Shown here: piece after piece, positions 45,292-56,500 of the stretch
How the letters are laid out: each line of letters begins with the position of its first letter
Position numbering within the stretch: the stretch's first letter is position 1
Source of the DNA: Nostocales cyanobacterium LEGE 11386
Lineage (GTDB): Bacteria; Cyanobacteriota; Cyanobacteriia; Cyanobacteriales; Nostocaceae
Length of the DNA: 64,000 nucleotides
NCBI GenBank assembly: GCA_015207155.1
Contig: JADEXK010000003.1
Span: forward strand, 1-64,000
Direction of reading: 5' to 3'
Notes under the pieces: model-generated
The model's input: the letters and a program-made list of their open reading frames with translations, nothing else
Told to the model about the DNA's origin: nothing
Database searches by the model: none
Made by a program: the position numbers and the translations under genes

Positions 45292-45466
45292 AGAAATAGT
45301 GCTGAGTACTGTAAAGCCCTGCGGGCATGGCTGCGCTTAGAGCGGTAGCGGGGCGTAAAGCCCGTGCTGAGTTATGAGTAAAAAGTACAAAGGAATAAAA
45401 AGTCCGGAGGATTCTGTTTCTTTCGCCCTTCCTGCAGGTGCGCCTTCCTTGGAGACTCATGTTAAC
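45292..45466. repeat. Interspersed repeat with GGAGACTCAC end, copy 3
   Basis: It shares GAAATAGTGCTGAG, GTAAAAAGTAC, GGAGGATTCTGTTTCTTTCG and TTGGAGACTCATGTTA with copy 1 at 25904. It also carries an internal AGCGGTAGCGGGGCG segment that reappears at 38730 in reverse complement. Confidence 0.7.
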
Positions 45467-45594
45467 TTAGTGCCATTCGGATGAGTGAGTCTGGATTTTT
45501 CAAGAGAAATAATGAAGATAGGGAGGAGTAAAAAAATCACTTCCTCCACCATCCTTGATTTATCAAATTTATTCTCGATGATGCGAACGGTGAT

Positions 45595-46626
45595 TTAGCT
45601 AGGTTCTTCTGATACTTTAATCACCAGTTTTCCTTTCTTGTTGCCGTTAAACAATTTTAAAACGGCTGATGGTGCATTTTCTAAACCCTCAACCATCTCA
45701 AGAGCGTATTTAATCTTACCTTGTTCGAGCCATTGCCCCATTTCCTGAATGCCTTCAGACCATCGAGGAAAATAATCGAGAATAATAAACCCTTGTACGA
45801 GAGCGCGCTTCATCAGAATCTGAGCGAAATTATACGGTCCGGGAACAGGTTCGGTTGTGTTGTAGTTGGAGATGAAGCCGCATAGGGGGATGCGCGCATT
45901 CAAGTTAATCTTGGTTAATACGGCATCTAGTATAGAACCACCAACATTATCAAAATATACATCTATTCCATCAGGACATGCTTGAGCGATCGCACCTTCC
46001 AAGTCAGCCGTTCCATAGTTTATAGCCGCATCAAAGCCAAGTTCTTGTGTTAGCCAACGGCATTTTTCATCACTACCAGTGATACCAACTGCACGACAAC
46101 CTTTGATCTTGGCAATTTGTCCCACCATGGAACCAACTGCTCCTGCTGCTGCGGAAACCACCACAGTTTCACCTGCTTTCGGCTGTCCTATCTCTAAAAG
46201 TCCAAAATAAGCTGTCAAACCCGTACCACCCAGTGGTCCAAGAAATGCGGTGAGTGGATAAGGTAAGGGATTAGGTAGTCGTGAGAGAGAAGGAATGTTG
46301 TTTTCTGCCACAATTGTGTAATCTTGCCAACCAAGTAAACCAGAAACTAAATCCCCGCGTTGAAAATCAGGATTTTGAGATTCTTCTACCACGCCAGTCA
46401 CAATACCGCGCATCACTTCCCCTATTTCCACTGGAGGCATATATTGTGGTATGTCGCTCATCCAGATGCGATTAGTAGGATCTAGCGAAAGATATATCGT
46501 GCGTACCAACAACTCACCATCAGCAGGTTGAGAAATAGGCTCTTCTCGATATTCAAAATCGCTTTCCTTGATGTCACCAATAGGACGAGATGCTAGACGA
46601 AACTGTCTATTTATTCCTGTTTTCAT
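45595..46626 (-). CDS. NADP-dependent MDR-family oxidoreductase (prostaglandin reductase/curA-like)
   Basis: The 343-residue protein is a zinc-free medium-chain reductase. The N-terminal lobe has SLDPTNRIWMSD, and the nucleotide-binding fold has GGTGLTAYFGLLEIG and VVVSAAAGAVGSMVGQIAKIKG. DVYFDNVGGSILD and NYNTTEPVPGPYNFAQIL follow. Such enzymes reduce enones and aldehydes with NADPH. The family fits strongly; the substrate is unknown. A TetR-type palindrome lies about 210 bases before its start. Confidence 0.9.
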   Translation of the reverse strand: MKTGINRQFRLASRPIGDIKESDFEYREEPISQPADGELLVRTIYLSLDPTNRIWMSDIPQYMPPVEIGEVMRGIVTGVVEESQNPDFQRGDLVSGLLGWQDYTIVAENNIPSLSRLPNPLPYPLTAFLGPLGGTGLTAYFGLLEIGQPKAGETVVVSAAAGAVGSMVGQIAKIKGCRAVGITGSDEKCRWLTQELGFDAAINYGTADLEGAIAQACPDGIDVYFDNVGGSILDAVLTKINLNARIPLCGFISNYNTTEPVPGPYNFAQILMKRALVQGFIILDYFPRWSEGIQEMGQWLEQGKIKYALEMVEGLENAPSAVLKLFNGNKKGKLVIKVSEEPS

Positions 46627-46714
46627 TACTTTTTCTTGAGTGGAATTTTCTTTGATAATTTACTAACAAAGTATCAAGTTATTAACCTGATGTCTAGGCT
46701 AATTTAACTTTCAA

Positions 46715-46738
46715 CGCAGCAGGCGATCGCCTGCTGCG
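46715..46738. repeat. 24-bp perfect palindrome centred on HIP1
   Basis: The half-site CGCAGCAGGCGA is followed by its exact reverse complement, centred on the octamer GCGATCGC. It lies just upstream of the reductase gene start and could form a strong hairpin. Confidence 0.75.
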
Positions 46739-46838
46739 CTGGGACCAATTCCCATACTTTTTGTGTAGTCTGTTTAATAACAGTTATGGCATTCTTCATG
46801 ATTTGCTTTTGACCAAAAAGTTAATGTGACACAAAAAC

Positions 46839-46854
46839 CAGAATGATTGTTCTG
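46839..46854. promoter_or_regulatory. Putative TetR operator, copy 3
   Basis: CAGAATGATTGTTCTG lies upstream of the minus-strand reductase gene (start 46626). It differs from copy 1 at one base. Confidence 0.55.
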
Positions 46855-47322
46855 AAATAAAACAAAAAAATTAGAATTTGCCCAAAATGCTGATCATGCC
46901 TCTGACGTAATTAGCTCAGACTTAATACGCATACTTGCTGGAAGTTTACAATTTTACCATCCTAACTTAATATCAGGCTCTTTTTTTTCTAACGATATGT
47001 TTCCTCTTTGATTGATTTATCCTTATATTTTTTGATTTGTCAAGGTTTTCATGCTACTAAATTAGAGAAACTTAACTCTTCTGAAAAAGTAAAAATAAAT
47101 TTAATTAATTGTGCAAATATAAACATTGTGTGGATGTGAACTTTTTTAACAAATGGTTAAAATTAAGATTTTTAGTAAAAGTTTTATGATGTAAGGGTCA
47201 CGGACTTTTTTCTCCTGAAAATGTTAAAACAAGGTAATTTATTTATTAAGTATTTCTGCCAGAAATGAATATTGCCATGTATTGACAGGGAATTGAAATT
47301 GATCTATTGTATAAACTAATTT

Positions 47323-47338
47323 CAGAATATATATTCTG
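47323..47338. promoter_or_regulatory. Operator-like palindrome, copy 4
   Basis: CAGAATATATATTCTG is a perfect palindrome with the same arms as the other three sites. It is far (about 580 bases) from the next gene, so it may be an auxiliary site or chance in AT-rich DNA. Confidence 0.4.
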
Positions 47339-47916
47339 ATACATTAAGATAATCGATAAAAACGCATTATCTAATGTTATTAGAAGTGTAATCAAGCTTG
47401 CTTGAACATAAAAAAATAAGTACTGAAAGCAATATCTAAGGAACTTAACTAGTGGGTTTTGGCTATTCAATTTTATGATATGCCGATTTATTAGTTAATT
47501 TCTCAGGTTGTTTTTTCAACCCATTGGGTATTGAGAAAGCGAAAGTATAGATATTGGAAAACAAAAAATATTTTTTTAGCCTCGGCAGGTGTGTGGGAGT
47601 TTTAGCAAGTAAATTTAGTAAAATTAAATACGGGATCGCCTATTGTTGTAAATATTAAGTATTTCTATTTTTGCTGAATTATCAAAGAACCGTTTTTTGT
47701 GGAATTTGAGAATTTAGCTCTTGTGCATTGTTTGAAAACCACCCTTTCAATCATGCCCATAGTTGCTTTATTTGAGATTGTCTAACACAAATCAATCAGT
47801 GACAATATTGTGATTGTTAATGATTGTATTGTCCATCATCGGTGCAATTTCACTGATGATATAAAACCCCTGGAAGATTAGCTTTCAGATACTGTCAAAC
47901 CTAAGAGGATAAAACG

Positions 47917-48696
47917 ATGAAAAAGCGCAACTTCTTACAACTAACAGCTGGTATTGCCGGCACAGCAGCTACTGCGGCCACTTTAAAATCCTTTGATGCT
48001 CCTGCATTAGCTCAAAACAGCACTAGAGCAGGTCTTCCTAATACTTATGACGGCTTTTTAGTCGGTATGGGTAATGGTACTTTTCCTCGCGGCGAACTTT
48101 TTATATTTGGAACTCCTGGAATTGAGTTATTCCATAAAGGAGTAATGATGCTTACAGATGCGCAAGTTGAAGCCCAACGACAAGAAGCAATGGCTTTTTT
48201 TACTCAAAAATTCAGAATAAATCTTCAAAATACAGCTGACTATTTGTTTACTGCGTTTGCAGTCAACCCCCTATTGAATTACCGTGTTTATGTAGCGGCA
48301 GGAGAAAAAGTACCTAACGAAGGTTGGATTATCCGCGATGGTGGCTGGGCTGTAATAGTTAACAATCCCAACGGAATAACCTTGGATTCAGGAAGTCATG
48401 TTCCATTCGGTAGTATGTTTGTTTTCGGCGACTACAACATTTTGACAACTGAGCGTGAACGTGGTAGCCGAGTCTGGGGACGTGGTCGTCAATTCCGCGA
48501 AATTAACATTAGTTATAGGTCTTTTGCTCCAATTATTCCAACAGAAGATGGTTCTTTCTACTTCCGATGCGATGCTTTCAGTGTAGATTTTGGTCCTGGT
48601 CAAGCAAGAGGAGTATCTTCACCAGTGTTCCAAAATGGACTAGAACGCGCAAATATCCGTAATGTGATGACATTTAATTCAGAAGGTGGTCTTTAA
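47917..48696 (+). CDS. Exported protein of unknown function
   Basis: The 259-residue protein begins MKKRNFLQLTAGIAGTAATAATL and is cut after ALAQNS, a Tat/Sec-like signal. A good ribosome binding site (AAGAGGA) precedes the ATG. The mature part is rich in beta-type segments (GELFIFGTPGIELFHKG, GWAVIVNNPNGITLDSG, FRCDAFSVDFGPGQARG). I do not recognise the family. It is not clearly tied to the megasynthase genes 760 bases downstream. Confidence 0.7.
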   Translation: MKKRNFLQLTAGIAGTAATAATLKSFDAPALAQNSTRAGLPNTYDGFLVGMGNGTFPRGELFIFGTPGIELFHKGVMMLTDAQVEAQRQEAMAFFTQKFRINLQNTADYLFTAFAVNPLLNYRVYVAAGEKVPNEGWIIRDGGWAVIVNNPNGITLDSGSHVPFGSMFVFGDYNILTTERERGSRVWGRGRQFREINISYRSFAPIIPTEDGSFYFRCDAFSVDFGPGQARGVSSPVFQNGLERANIRNVMTFNSEGGL

Positions 48697-49459
48697 TCGA
48701 TTAATTTTAATAGACCGAAAAATGGTATTCCTCAAGATGGAATAAATGATAGAGGAATAAAGGTTATTGCTGATGCTCTTTGCACGTGCCCACCTGCCAG
48801 AACTTTGCTTCTTCTGAAACAGTCAAAAATGATCATATCTGCAATTAATGAATAGCAATTCTAATACATTGAGTTGTGGTCATTTGCACATAAAAAGAGT
48901 AACAAGCAATTATTTTGGTTAGGTTTTAATGTTGGCGATAGTAAATTGGTGTTTATACTGGAGCAAGGAACAAAGCGGTTATATATGCTTTACAGGCTTC
49001 CTTGCCTCCGGTATATCGCCAATACATAGATCCACTTACACTAGTTTTTTGAACAACTTACACAACGTCCATAACGCTGAAACTAGCTTTTGCTTAATGG
49101 TTTCTTTGTTAGTAATGTTCAGAATACCAAGCTAGATAAAATTATCATAGTAAAGTTGATTGATATGTGAAACACAGTAATTTCCTTAGTAGCTCATCAT
49201 AATTAATTTTGTTTTGATTGATAAATTACACCATATTTTTTATTTGATTAGGTGACTAATTCATCTGCACTCTAATAAATTCTAGTCTTCAAATCAGCAA
49301 TTATTTCCGCTCCTGACTCAGACATGAAAGTAAGTTGTTGCAAGTTGATAGCCTAACTTAGTTATACAACTTAGAGATTAAAATTTTGTTTCTATGTCGT
49401 GATACAAGACTTAGTATATATTCCCCAAAAATTTAGTAATTTTTTGTAATTGAAAGCAA
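48697..49459. other. Intergenic region upstream of the megasynthase genes
   Basis: No gene is supported. It is AT-rich and should contain the promoter of the three-gene synthase operon; no operator-like palindrome of the TetR type is visible here. Confidence 0.5.
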
Positions 49460-52400
49460 ATGGAAATTGGAAACATGAAACAAGGCTTAACTAATCTCCC
49501 TGTTCCTAGTATTAATCACAACAAAACATTAGTAGAACTCTTGCGTTGGAGAGCAGTCAATGAGCCTAATCAACGTGCATACACCTTCATGATCGATGGA
49601 CATGTTGAAGGTTCTGTTCTGAGTTATGAAGAGTTGGATCATCAAGCTCGAGCCATTGGTGCTTTACTTCAACAGCATCAGGCACAAGGAGAGAGGGTAT
49701 TACTGCTATATCCACAAAGTTTAGATGTCATTGCTGCTTTTTTTGGTTGTTTATATGCAGGAGTTATTGCCATACCTGCACCTGCTCCTGAAGCTAGTCG
49801 CCTGAAGCGTACACTTCCCAGACTCCAGGCGATCGCTAAAGATGCCCAAGCCTCAATTGTACTAACTACACCAGAAATCATTTCTCTAGTGGCAGAAGCC
49901 CGCTTGGCAATACCCGAATTCCAAAAGATGCGTTGGTTGACCAGCAATGATATTGCCCTGGAATTAGCTCAAAATTGGCAAAATCCCCACGTAAACGAGA
50001 ATGATCTGGCTTATCTTCAGTACACTTCTGGTTCTACATCTACACCAAAAGGTGTGATGATTAGCCATAAGAACATCATGTTCCATTGTGCAAATCTGCA
50101 AGAGGCTTGCGGATACACAACAAACAGTGTCACTGTCACATGGATGCCTTATTTTCACGATTATGGGCTTGTAGAAGGGCTACTTTTACCCTCATACAAT
50201 GGAACTCCTTGCTACGTATTATCACCCTTTTCTTTCCTGAGGCGGCCATTTAACTGGCTTCAGACAATTTCACGTTACAAAGCAACTCATAGCCAAGCTC
50301 CAAATTTTGCTTACGATCAATGTGTCAGACGTATTACAGCAGAACAACGTGCCGAGCTAGATTTAAGTTGTTGGCAGGCAGCTGGTAATGCAGCCGAACC
50401 CATTAACCCAAAAGTCTCAGAAAGTTTCTTGCAAGCGTTTCAAGCCTCTGGTTTCCGTCCTGAAGCCTTTTGTCCAGCTTATGGATTGGCTGAGGCAACT
50501 TTGTTAGTTTCTTTCAGTCCCCAAAATGAAGCTCCTGTAGTTACTCATCTCCAACCATCTGCGTTAGAAGAAAATCGCATTGTTGAAGCATCTAATACTC
50601 AAGAAGTAGCAAGACAGGTTCCAGGATGTGGCCGTCTAGTTTGCAATACAAAAGTAGCCATAGTTAATCCCCAAACCCTAGCTAAATGCGCTCCTGATGA
50701 AGTTGGTGAAATTTGGGTATCTGATCCCAGCGTTGCTCAAGGCTATTGGCAGCGTTCAGAAGATACAAAACGTACATTCCAAGCACACATTGCAGAAACA
50801 GGAGAAGGTCCATTCCTCCGCACCGGAGATTTAGGCTTTATTAAAGATGGTCAGTTGTATATTACTGGTCGCATTAAAGATGTAATCATCATTAGAGGCA
50901 CTAATCATTATCCTCAAGACATTGAATGGACAGTACAAGATTCTCATCCAGCACTACGACCTGAAAATGGAGCCGCATTTGGGGTGGAAGTGAATGGAGA
51001 AGAACGGCTAGTGATTCTGCAAGAGATAGAGCGCAATAGCCAGCAACATCTCGATGTGGATCAGGTTTTTGAAGACATCCGCAAAAAAGTATTTGAACTG
51101 CACGAAATTCAAGTTTACGCTGTCGTCTTGATTAAAGCGGGAACTCTTCCCAAAACTTCTAGTGGCAAGATTCAACGCAGTGCGTGTCGCCAAGGATTTA
51201 TTGAAAATAGCTTAAGTGTGATTGCTAGTTGGCAATTGCCAATAGTAGATGATGAAGAATCGCCACTAGACATCAACTTCCACAATCCACTTTACAACGT
51301 CACTCCAATTCATCGGCTGACAATTAACCATCCTGTGGTTAGTGATTCTCAAAATGCCAGCAAAGCAAAAACTGATACCTTAATTCAGTGGCTCCGTAGC
51401 TACGGCAAGGAGCGCGTTAACTCCCGATTAATAGATGAGCGGAAATCGATACCTCCTTATATTGTTCTCGATTTTGGCAATCGTGGTCTTTTAGGAATGC
51501 AAGTTCCCTGTGAGTATGGCGGTCTTGGTTTGAGCAACTCAGATACAATGCGCGTCATGGAACAGCTAGGAGCCATTGACCAAGTACTAGCATTAGTGGT
51601 GTTCAACCATAATGTGCTGGGTATTCGTCCGATTATGAAATACGGTACGACAAAAGTTCGGGATGAACTTTTGCCTGTTCTAGCCACAGGTCGGGAATTA
51701 GCTGCTTTTGCACTGTCAGAACCAGGATCTGGATCTAATCCTCGTGGCATATCTACTAAAGCAACAGTTGTTGGTAATAACATCTGGCAATTAGAAGGTA
51801 CTAAAGTATGGAGTGGTTTGGCAGCCTGGTCCGGTGTCATCAATGTTTTTGCTCAAACTTTTGATAGTACAGGTGAACCCCAAGGAATTAGTGGTTTTGC
51901 TATTCGCCAAGGAACCCCCGGTTTACGGCAAGGGCCAGAGTCAATGACGATGGGGATGCGGGGAATGGTGCAAAACACCATATATTTAGAAGGTGCGCAA
52001 GTCAGCCAGAAAAATCTGCTAGGCAAAGTTGGTAATGGCATGGAAGCCGCTCAAGATGCCATGATGTACGGTCGCTTAGCTATAGGAGCATTTGCTCTTG
52101 GAGGCATGAAACGTTGCGCTCAGTTAATGGCTCGATATGCCACCCGCCGCTCGGTTTCCACTGGTCGGTTACTAGAGAACCCAGTTACCTTAGCTCGCTT
52201 AGGCGAAGTATCAGCAGCGATCGCTAGTTTGGAAGCTTTGATTGCTCGCATGGGTCAGCTGCTGGATGCAGGCAAGTTCATTCCTGTAGAACCATATATA
52301 GTCTGCAAAATAGCAGGTGCTGAGTTTTTCTGGCAGACAACCGATTATCTGATTCAAATGCTAGGTGGTCGGGGATATGTAGAAACAAATATTGCTCCCC

Positions 52401-53452
52401 AACTGTTGCGTGATGCTAGAGTCAGCCGAATTTTTGAAGGTCCTACCGAGACACTGAATATGTTTTTGGGTTCTCGCGTTATTAACAACAGTGAAGAACT
52501 TCAGCAATTCCTCTCCCAGGAACTAAACGCGGGAGAAATCTTTCAAAATCTCAGCTTCATAGCCGAACAAACTCAAGAGCGTTGTCTAAGTTCAAAATCT
52601 CCCTTCTCAGAGCGGACTATGGCACTTCGCTGGGCATCGGCGCTTGTAGGTGAAGTTGCTACTTATGCAATTTTACTGGCTGTACTCCAAGATGCTTTTA
52701 AACATTCTGGGTTGGAGCATCTGCGTTTGGCAATTGACTGGGCTAGGCTAAATTTTGCCCAGAAAAAAGAAAAAGCTTTATCTGGTTCTGCTTCTGAATC
52801 AGTTTTGAGCAGTCCAGATGCGATTAATAAGCTGATTTTAGATTACACTAAGACCATTGGAGATGTTGAGCAAACCCTCGCAGGTGAAGATCATGAATTA
52901 GATGTGCTGCTGCGCCAATCTCTCACCACAACAAGTCCAAAAATTCTCACCCCGGTTATTGTAGAAACTCCCTCTGAAATTGAACCAGTTCAATCTCCAC
53001 AAGAGAAACCTATTGCAGATTTAGACAGAAGTTCTCTTCATAGTCCTGAATCAATTCAGCGCTGGATTGCAGATCATCTCAACCAAGAATGGAAAGTCCC
53101 AATGCAATCTATCGCTCCTAAGAAATCTTTTGCAGATTATGGGTTGGATTCAGTCATGGCGGTGAATTTAGCTCAAGAGTTGGAAGATTGGCTCATCCAC
53201 CCGATAGAAGCCACTATTGTTTGGAACTTCCCGACAATTGAATCGTTAGCCAACCATCTAGCTAGTGAATTAAATAAATCGGTATCGGCCTCTGCCAACC
53301 AGCTAGAACCAACGAATGCATCTCCATCAAAGTTACAACAAGAAGATGAATCTGCCCTAGTAGAAGAAGATTTAGACACCCTTTCAGAAGACGAAATGGC
53401 TCAACTACTGGCAACAGAACTTGCCAACGCCCAGCAAAGGAAACATATGTAA
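49460..53452 (+). CDS. FAAL - acyl-CoA dehydrogenase-like - ACP loading protein
   Basis: The 1330-residue protein has three parts. Residues about 20-575 are a fatty acyl-AMP ligase with YTSGST (188-193), YGLAEATLLVSF and the C-terminal KTSSGKIQRSACR. Residues about 640-1000 are an acyl-CoA dehydrogenase fold with FALSEPGSGSNP, TKVWSGLA and MLGGRGYVETN. The catalytic-base position is IFEGPTE, with Glu993 present. An ACP has its pantetheine Ser near 1231 in YGLDSVMAV. The last 40 residues (LSEDEMAQLLATELA) are a docking domain. The ligase loads a fatty acid on the ACP, and the dehydrogenase may then desaturate it; that last step is inferred. It is the first gene of the synthase operon. Confidence 0.9.
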   Translation: MEIGNMKQGLTNLPVPSINHNKTLVELLRWRAVNEPNQRAYTFMIDGHVEGSVLSYEELDHQARAIGALLQQHQAQGERVLLLYPQSLDVIAAFFGCLYAGVIAIPAPAPEASRLKRTLPRLQAIAKDAQASIVLTTPEIISLVAEARLAIPEFQKMRWLTSNDIALELAQNWQNPHVNENDLAYLQYTSGSTSTPKGVMISHKNIMFHCANLQEACGYTTNSVTVTWMPYFHDYGLVEGLLLPSYNGTPCYVLSPFSFLRRPFNWLQTISRYKATHSQAPNFAYDQCVRRITAEQRAELDLSCWQAAGNAAEPINPKVSESFLQAFQASGFRPEAFCPAYGLAEATLLVSFSPQNEAPVVTHLQPSALEENRIVEASNTQEVARQVPGCGRLVCNTKVAIVNPQTLAKCAPDEVGEIWVSDPSVAQGYWQRSEDTKRTFQAHIAETGEGPFLRTGDLGFIKDGQLYITGRIKDVIIIRGTNHYPQDIEWTVQDSHPALRPENGAAFGVEVNGEERLVILQEIERNSQQHLDVDQVFEDIRKKVFELHEIQVYAVVLIKAGTLPKTSSGKIQRSACRQGFIENSLSVIASWQLPIVDDEESPLDINFHNPLYNVTPIHRLTINHPVVSDSQNASKAKTDTLIQWLRSYGKERVNSRLIDERKSIPPYIVLDFGNRGLLGMQVPCEYGGLGLSNSDTMRVMEQLGAIDQVLALVVFNHNVLGIRPIMKYGTTKVRDELLPVLATGRELAAFALSEPGSGSNPRGISTKATVVGNNIWQLEGTKVWSGLAAWSGVINVFAQTFDSTGEPQGISGFAIRQGTPGLRQGPESMTMGMRGMVQNTIYLEGAQVSQKNLLGKVGNGMEAAQDAMMYGRLAIGAFALGGMKRCAQLMARYATRRSVSTGRLLENPVTLARLGEVSAAIASLEALIARMGQLLDAGKFIPVEPYIVCKIAGAEFFWQTTDYLIQMLGGRGYVETNIAPQLLRDARVSRIFEGPTETLNMFLGSRVINNSEELQQFLSQELNAGEIFQNLSFIAEQTQERCLSSKSPFSERTMALRWASALVGEVATYAILLAVLQDAFKHSGLEHLRLAIDWARLNFAQKKEKALSGSASESVLSSPDAINKLILDYTKTIGDVEQTLAGEDHELDVLLRQSLTTTSPKILTPVIVETPSEIEPVQSPQEKPIADLDRSSLHSPESIQRWIADHLNQEWKVPMQSIAPKKSFADYGLDSVMAVNLAQELEDWLIHPIEATIVWNFPTIESLANHLASELNKSVSASANQLEPTNASPSKLQQEDESALVEEDLDTLSEDEMAQLLATELANAQQRKHM

Positions 53453-53578
53453 AATTTTATTACATATGTCGCAGCTTGTGCGAAAAAGCTAGACATCACA
53501 TGAAGTTCTCATAGGAAAAAATAGTTTCTTGGACTTTGCCAGATCGCATCCATTGTTCATTATTAATTAGAAATTAAT

Positions 53579-56500
53579 ATGAGTTCTCATTCAGATAAGC
53601 TAGACTACCGTTCATTACTGAAAAATGCACTTCTAGAACTGAAGAAGATGCGTTCAGAACTCGAAACAATTGAGAAAGCTAACACAGAGCCAATTGCTAT
53701 TATCGGGATGAGCTGTCGGTTTCCCGGAGGTGCCAACACTCCAGAAGCTTATTGGCATCTGTTACATAATGGTATGGATGCGATCGCAGAGATTCCATCA
53801 AATCGCTGGGACGTTGAAGCCTACTATCATCCAAATCCTGGAACTCCAGGGAAAATGTACACTCGCTATGGTGCATTTTTAGATGATGTAGATAAATTTG
53901 ACCCCGAATTCTTTGAAATATCACCCAGGGAAGCTAAAAGCATAGATCCGCAACAGCGATTACTTTTAGAGGTTAGTTGGGAAGCCCTAGAAAATGCTGG
54001 ACAGGCACCGGAAGAACTGAGAGGAACCCAGACAGGAGTATTCATGGGTGTCTGCTTCGATGACTATGCCAAATTTAGTGTCAAACACCACGATACTACT
54101 CAGATGACTGCTTACGATAGCCTGGGTAATTTCCGTAGTGTTGCCGCCGGACGCATAGCCTACTTTTTGGGGCTACATGGACCGACAATGCAGTTAGATA
54201 CAACCTGCTCGTCTGCACTATTGGGAATTCATCTAGCTTGTCAGAGCCTACGCCTAAAAGAATGCAATTTAGCTCTAGCAGGCGGGGTGAATTTAATGCT
54301 GGAGCCAGGAACTACTATTGGTTTCTGTAACTTGAAAGCACTAAGTCCCGATGGCAAATGCAAAACTTTCGATGCTGCTGCTGATGGCTATGTCAGAGGC
54401 GAAGGGTGTGGGGTCGTGGTACTTAAACGTCTATCTGACGCCATAGCAGATGGTGACCATATTCATGCCTTGATTAGGGGGTCAGCCGCTAACCATGATG
54501 GTCGTAGTAATGGACTAACAGCCCCCAATGGAGCGGCTCAAGAAGAGCTAGTTCGTCAAGCACTGTTAAATGCTAACGTTGAGCCATCCCAGATCCAATA
54601 CGTAGAGGCTCACGGTACAGGTACATCTTTGGGAGATCCGATTGAAGTTTTAGCGTTGGGTAAAGTTTTAAATCAGGGAAGACCAAAAGATTCTCCACTA
54701 GTAATGGGTTCTGTAAAAACTAACTTTGGTCATTTGGAAACTGCTGCTGGGGTAGCTGGTTTATTAAAAGTAATACTCTCTATTCAAAATTCAGAAATTC
54801 CTCCCCATCTGCACCTACAAAATCCTAATCCTTACATTCCGTGGGATAAACTGGCGATTGTTGTACCAACTGAACCAATGCCTTGGAATTCCAAGCAAGG
54901 CGCAAGACTAGCAGGAGTCAGTTCATTTGGTATGAGTGGCACTAATGTCCATGTTATCGTCGAGGAAGCCCCAACACCACCATCCGAATTTACTACAGAT
55001 TCTCTACAACGGCCAGTTCACCTTTTAAACCTGTCAGCAAAAAATGAAGCAGCTTTATTATCATTAGTTCGCTGTTACAAAGAATTTTTATCCACTTCTC
55101 CTCAAGTTTCTCTGGCAGATATTTGTTTCACAGCCAATACAGGGCGATCGCATTTTGATTATCGCCTTTCGCTGGTCACAGAAACAACACTCCAGTTACA
55201 AAACCAATTAAGCGAGATCATCGCCAAAAACCCAATCTCAGGATTTTGTAGTGGCAAAGTACGTAACGCTCAGTATCCCCAAATAGCCTTTTTATTCACA
55301 GGACAAGGGTGTCAATATGTAGAAATGGGAAGGCAACTCTACAAAACACAACCAACCTTCCGCAAAGCACTAGACAAATGTGATGAAATTTTGCGTTCAT
55401 ACTTAGACCAACCATTATTATCAGTCTTATATCCAGAAGCAGCAGAAAACGCGTTACTAGATCAAACAGCTTATACCCAACCAGCATTATTTGCTGTAGA
55501 ATATGGGCTGTATAAATTATGGCAGTCTTGGGGAATTGAACCCAGTGCCGTCATGGGACACAGTGTCGGTGAATATGTCGCCGCTTGTGTAGCCGGAGTG
55601 TTTAGCTTAGAAGATGCACTCAAACTGATTGCCACAAGAGGAAGTTTCATCCAAGCACTACCCCAAAACGGTGCAATGGTGTCCGTAGTGGCAGATATTC
55701 AGCAAGTTAAACAGGCAATTCGACCCTATGGCCACAAAATATCTTTAGCGGCAATTAATGGTGCAGAAAGTATCGTCATTTCTGGAGAACGCCAAGCAAT
55801 CAACAAAGTAGTCACAGACTTGAACACACAGGGAATCAAGACAAAACAATTAGTGGTGTCTCATGCATTTCATTCACCACTAATGGAACCTATCCTAGAA
55901 GAGTTTTTACAAATTGCATCCCAAGTCTCTTACTCTCAACCAACAATCAATGTCATTTCCAATGTCACAGGAAAACTAGCCAGCAACGAAATAACCACAC
56001 CTGAATACTGGTGTCAACATATCCGACAACCAGTGAATTTTTTGGCAGGAATGACAACTCTGCATGAGCAGGGTTATGAAATATTTATCGAGTGTGGACC
56101 CAAACCCATATTATTAGGTCTGGGTCGTCAATGTTTGCCATCAGACTGGGGAGTGTGGCTGCCAAGTTTACGTGCCGAGAAATCAGATTGGCAACAACTA
56201 CTGCAAAGCTTGGGAGAGCTATATGTGCGTGGTGTGAAGATTGATTGGTTGGGCTTTGACCAAGACTATGTTCGTCGTAAGGTAGGATTGCCCACATATC
56301 CTTTCCAACGGCAAAGGTATTGGATTGATTCTACTCCACAAGAGCATCACTCTGTCAATGGTTCTGTATTAAATAATTTACCTACGCTTCCTATTCTCAA
56401 CTTTTTGCAACAGGGAGATATAAAAGGTGTAATTCAGCAGTTACAAACATTAGAGAACTTTTCTCCTGAAGAAGTTGCATTATTACCTAAATTATTGAGT

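Larger units (their letters stand above)
46627..47916. other. Long AT-rich intergenic region with two operator-like palindromes
   Basis: No gene is supported; short frames here are low-complexity. It holds a palindrome centred on HIP1 at 46715-46738 and operator-like sites at 46839 and 47323. Confidence 0.55.

Noticed and set aside
48929..49135. 68-residue frame upstream of the megasynthase
   Set aside because: There is no ribosome binding site or family resemblance, and the Cys/Trp-rich composition is typical of chance translation.
55296..55487. Minus-strand frames inside the PKS AT domains (also 58810, 56085 and 59599)
   Set aside because: They occur in duplicate only because the AT DNA is duplicated; they are shadows of the real plus-strand coding frame.
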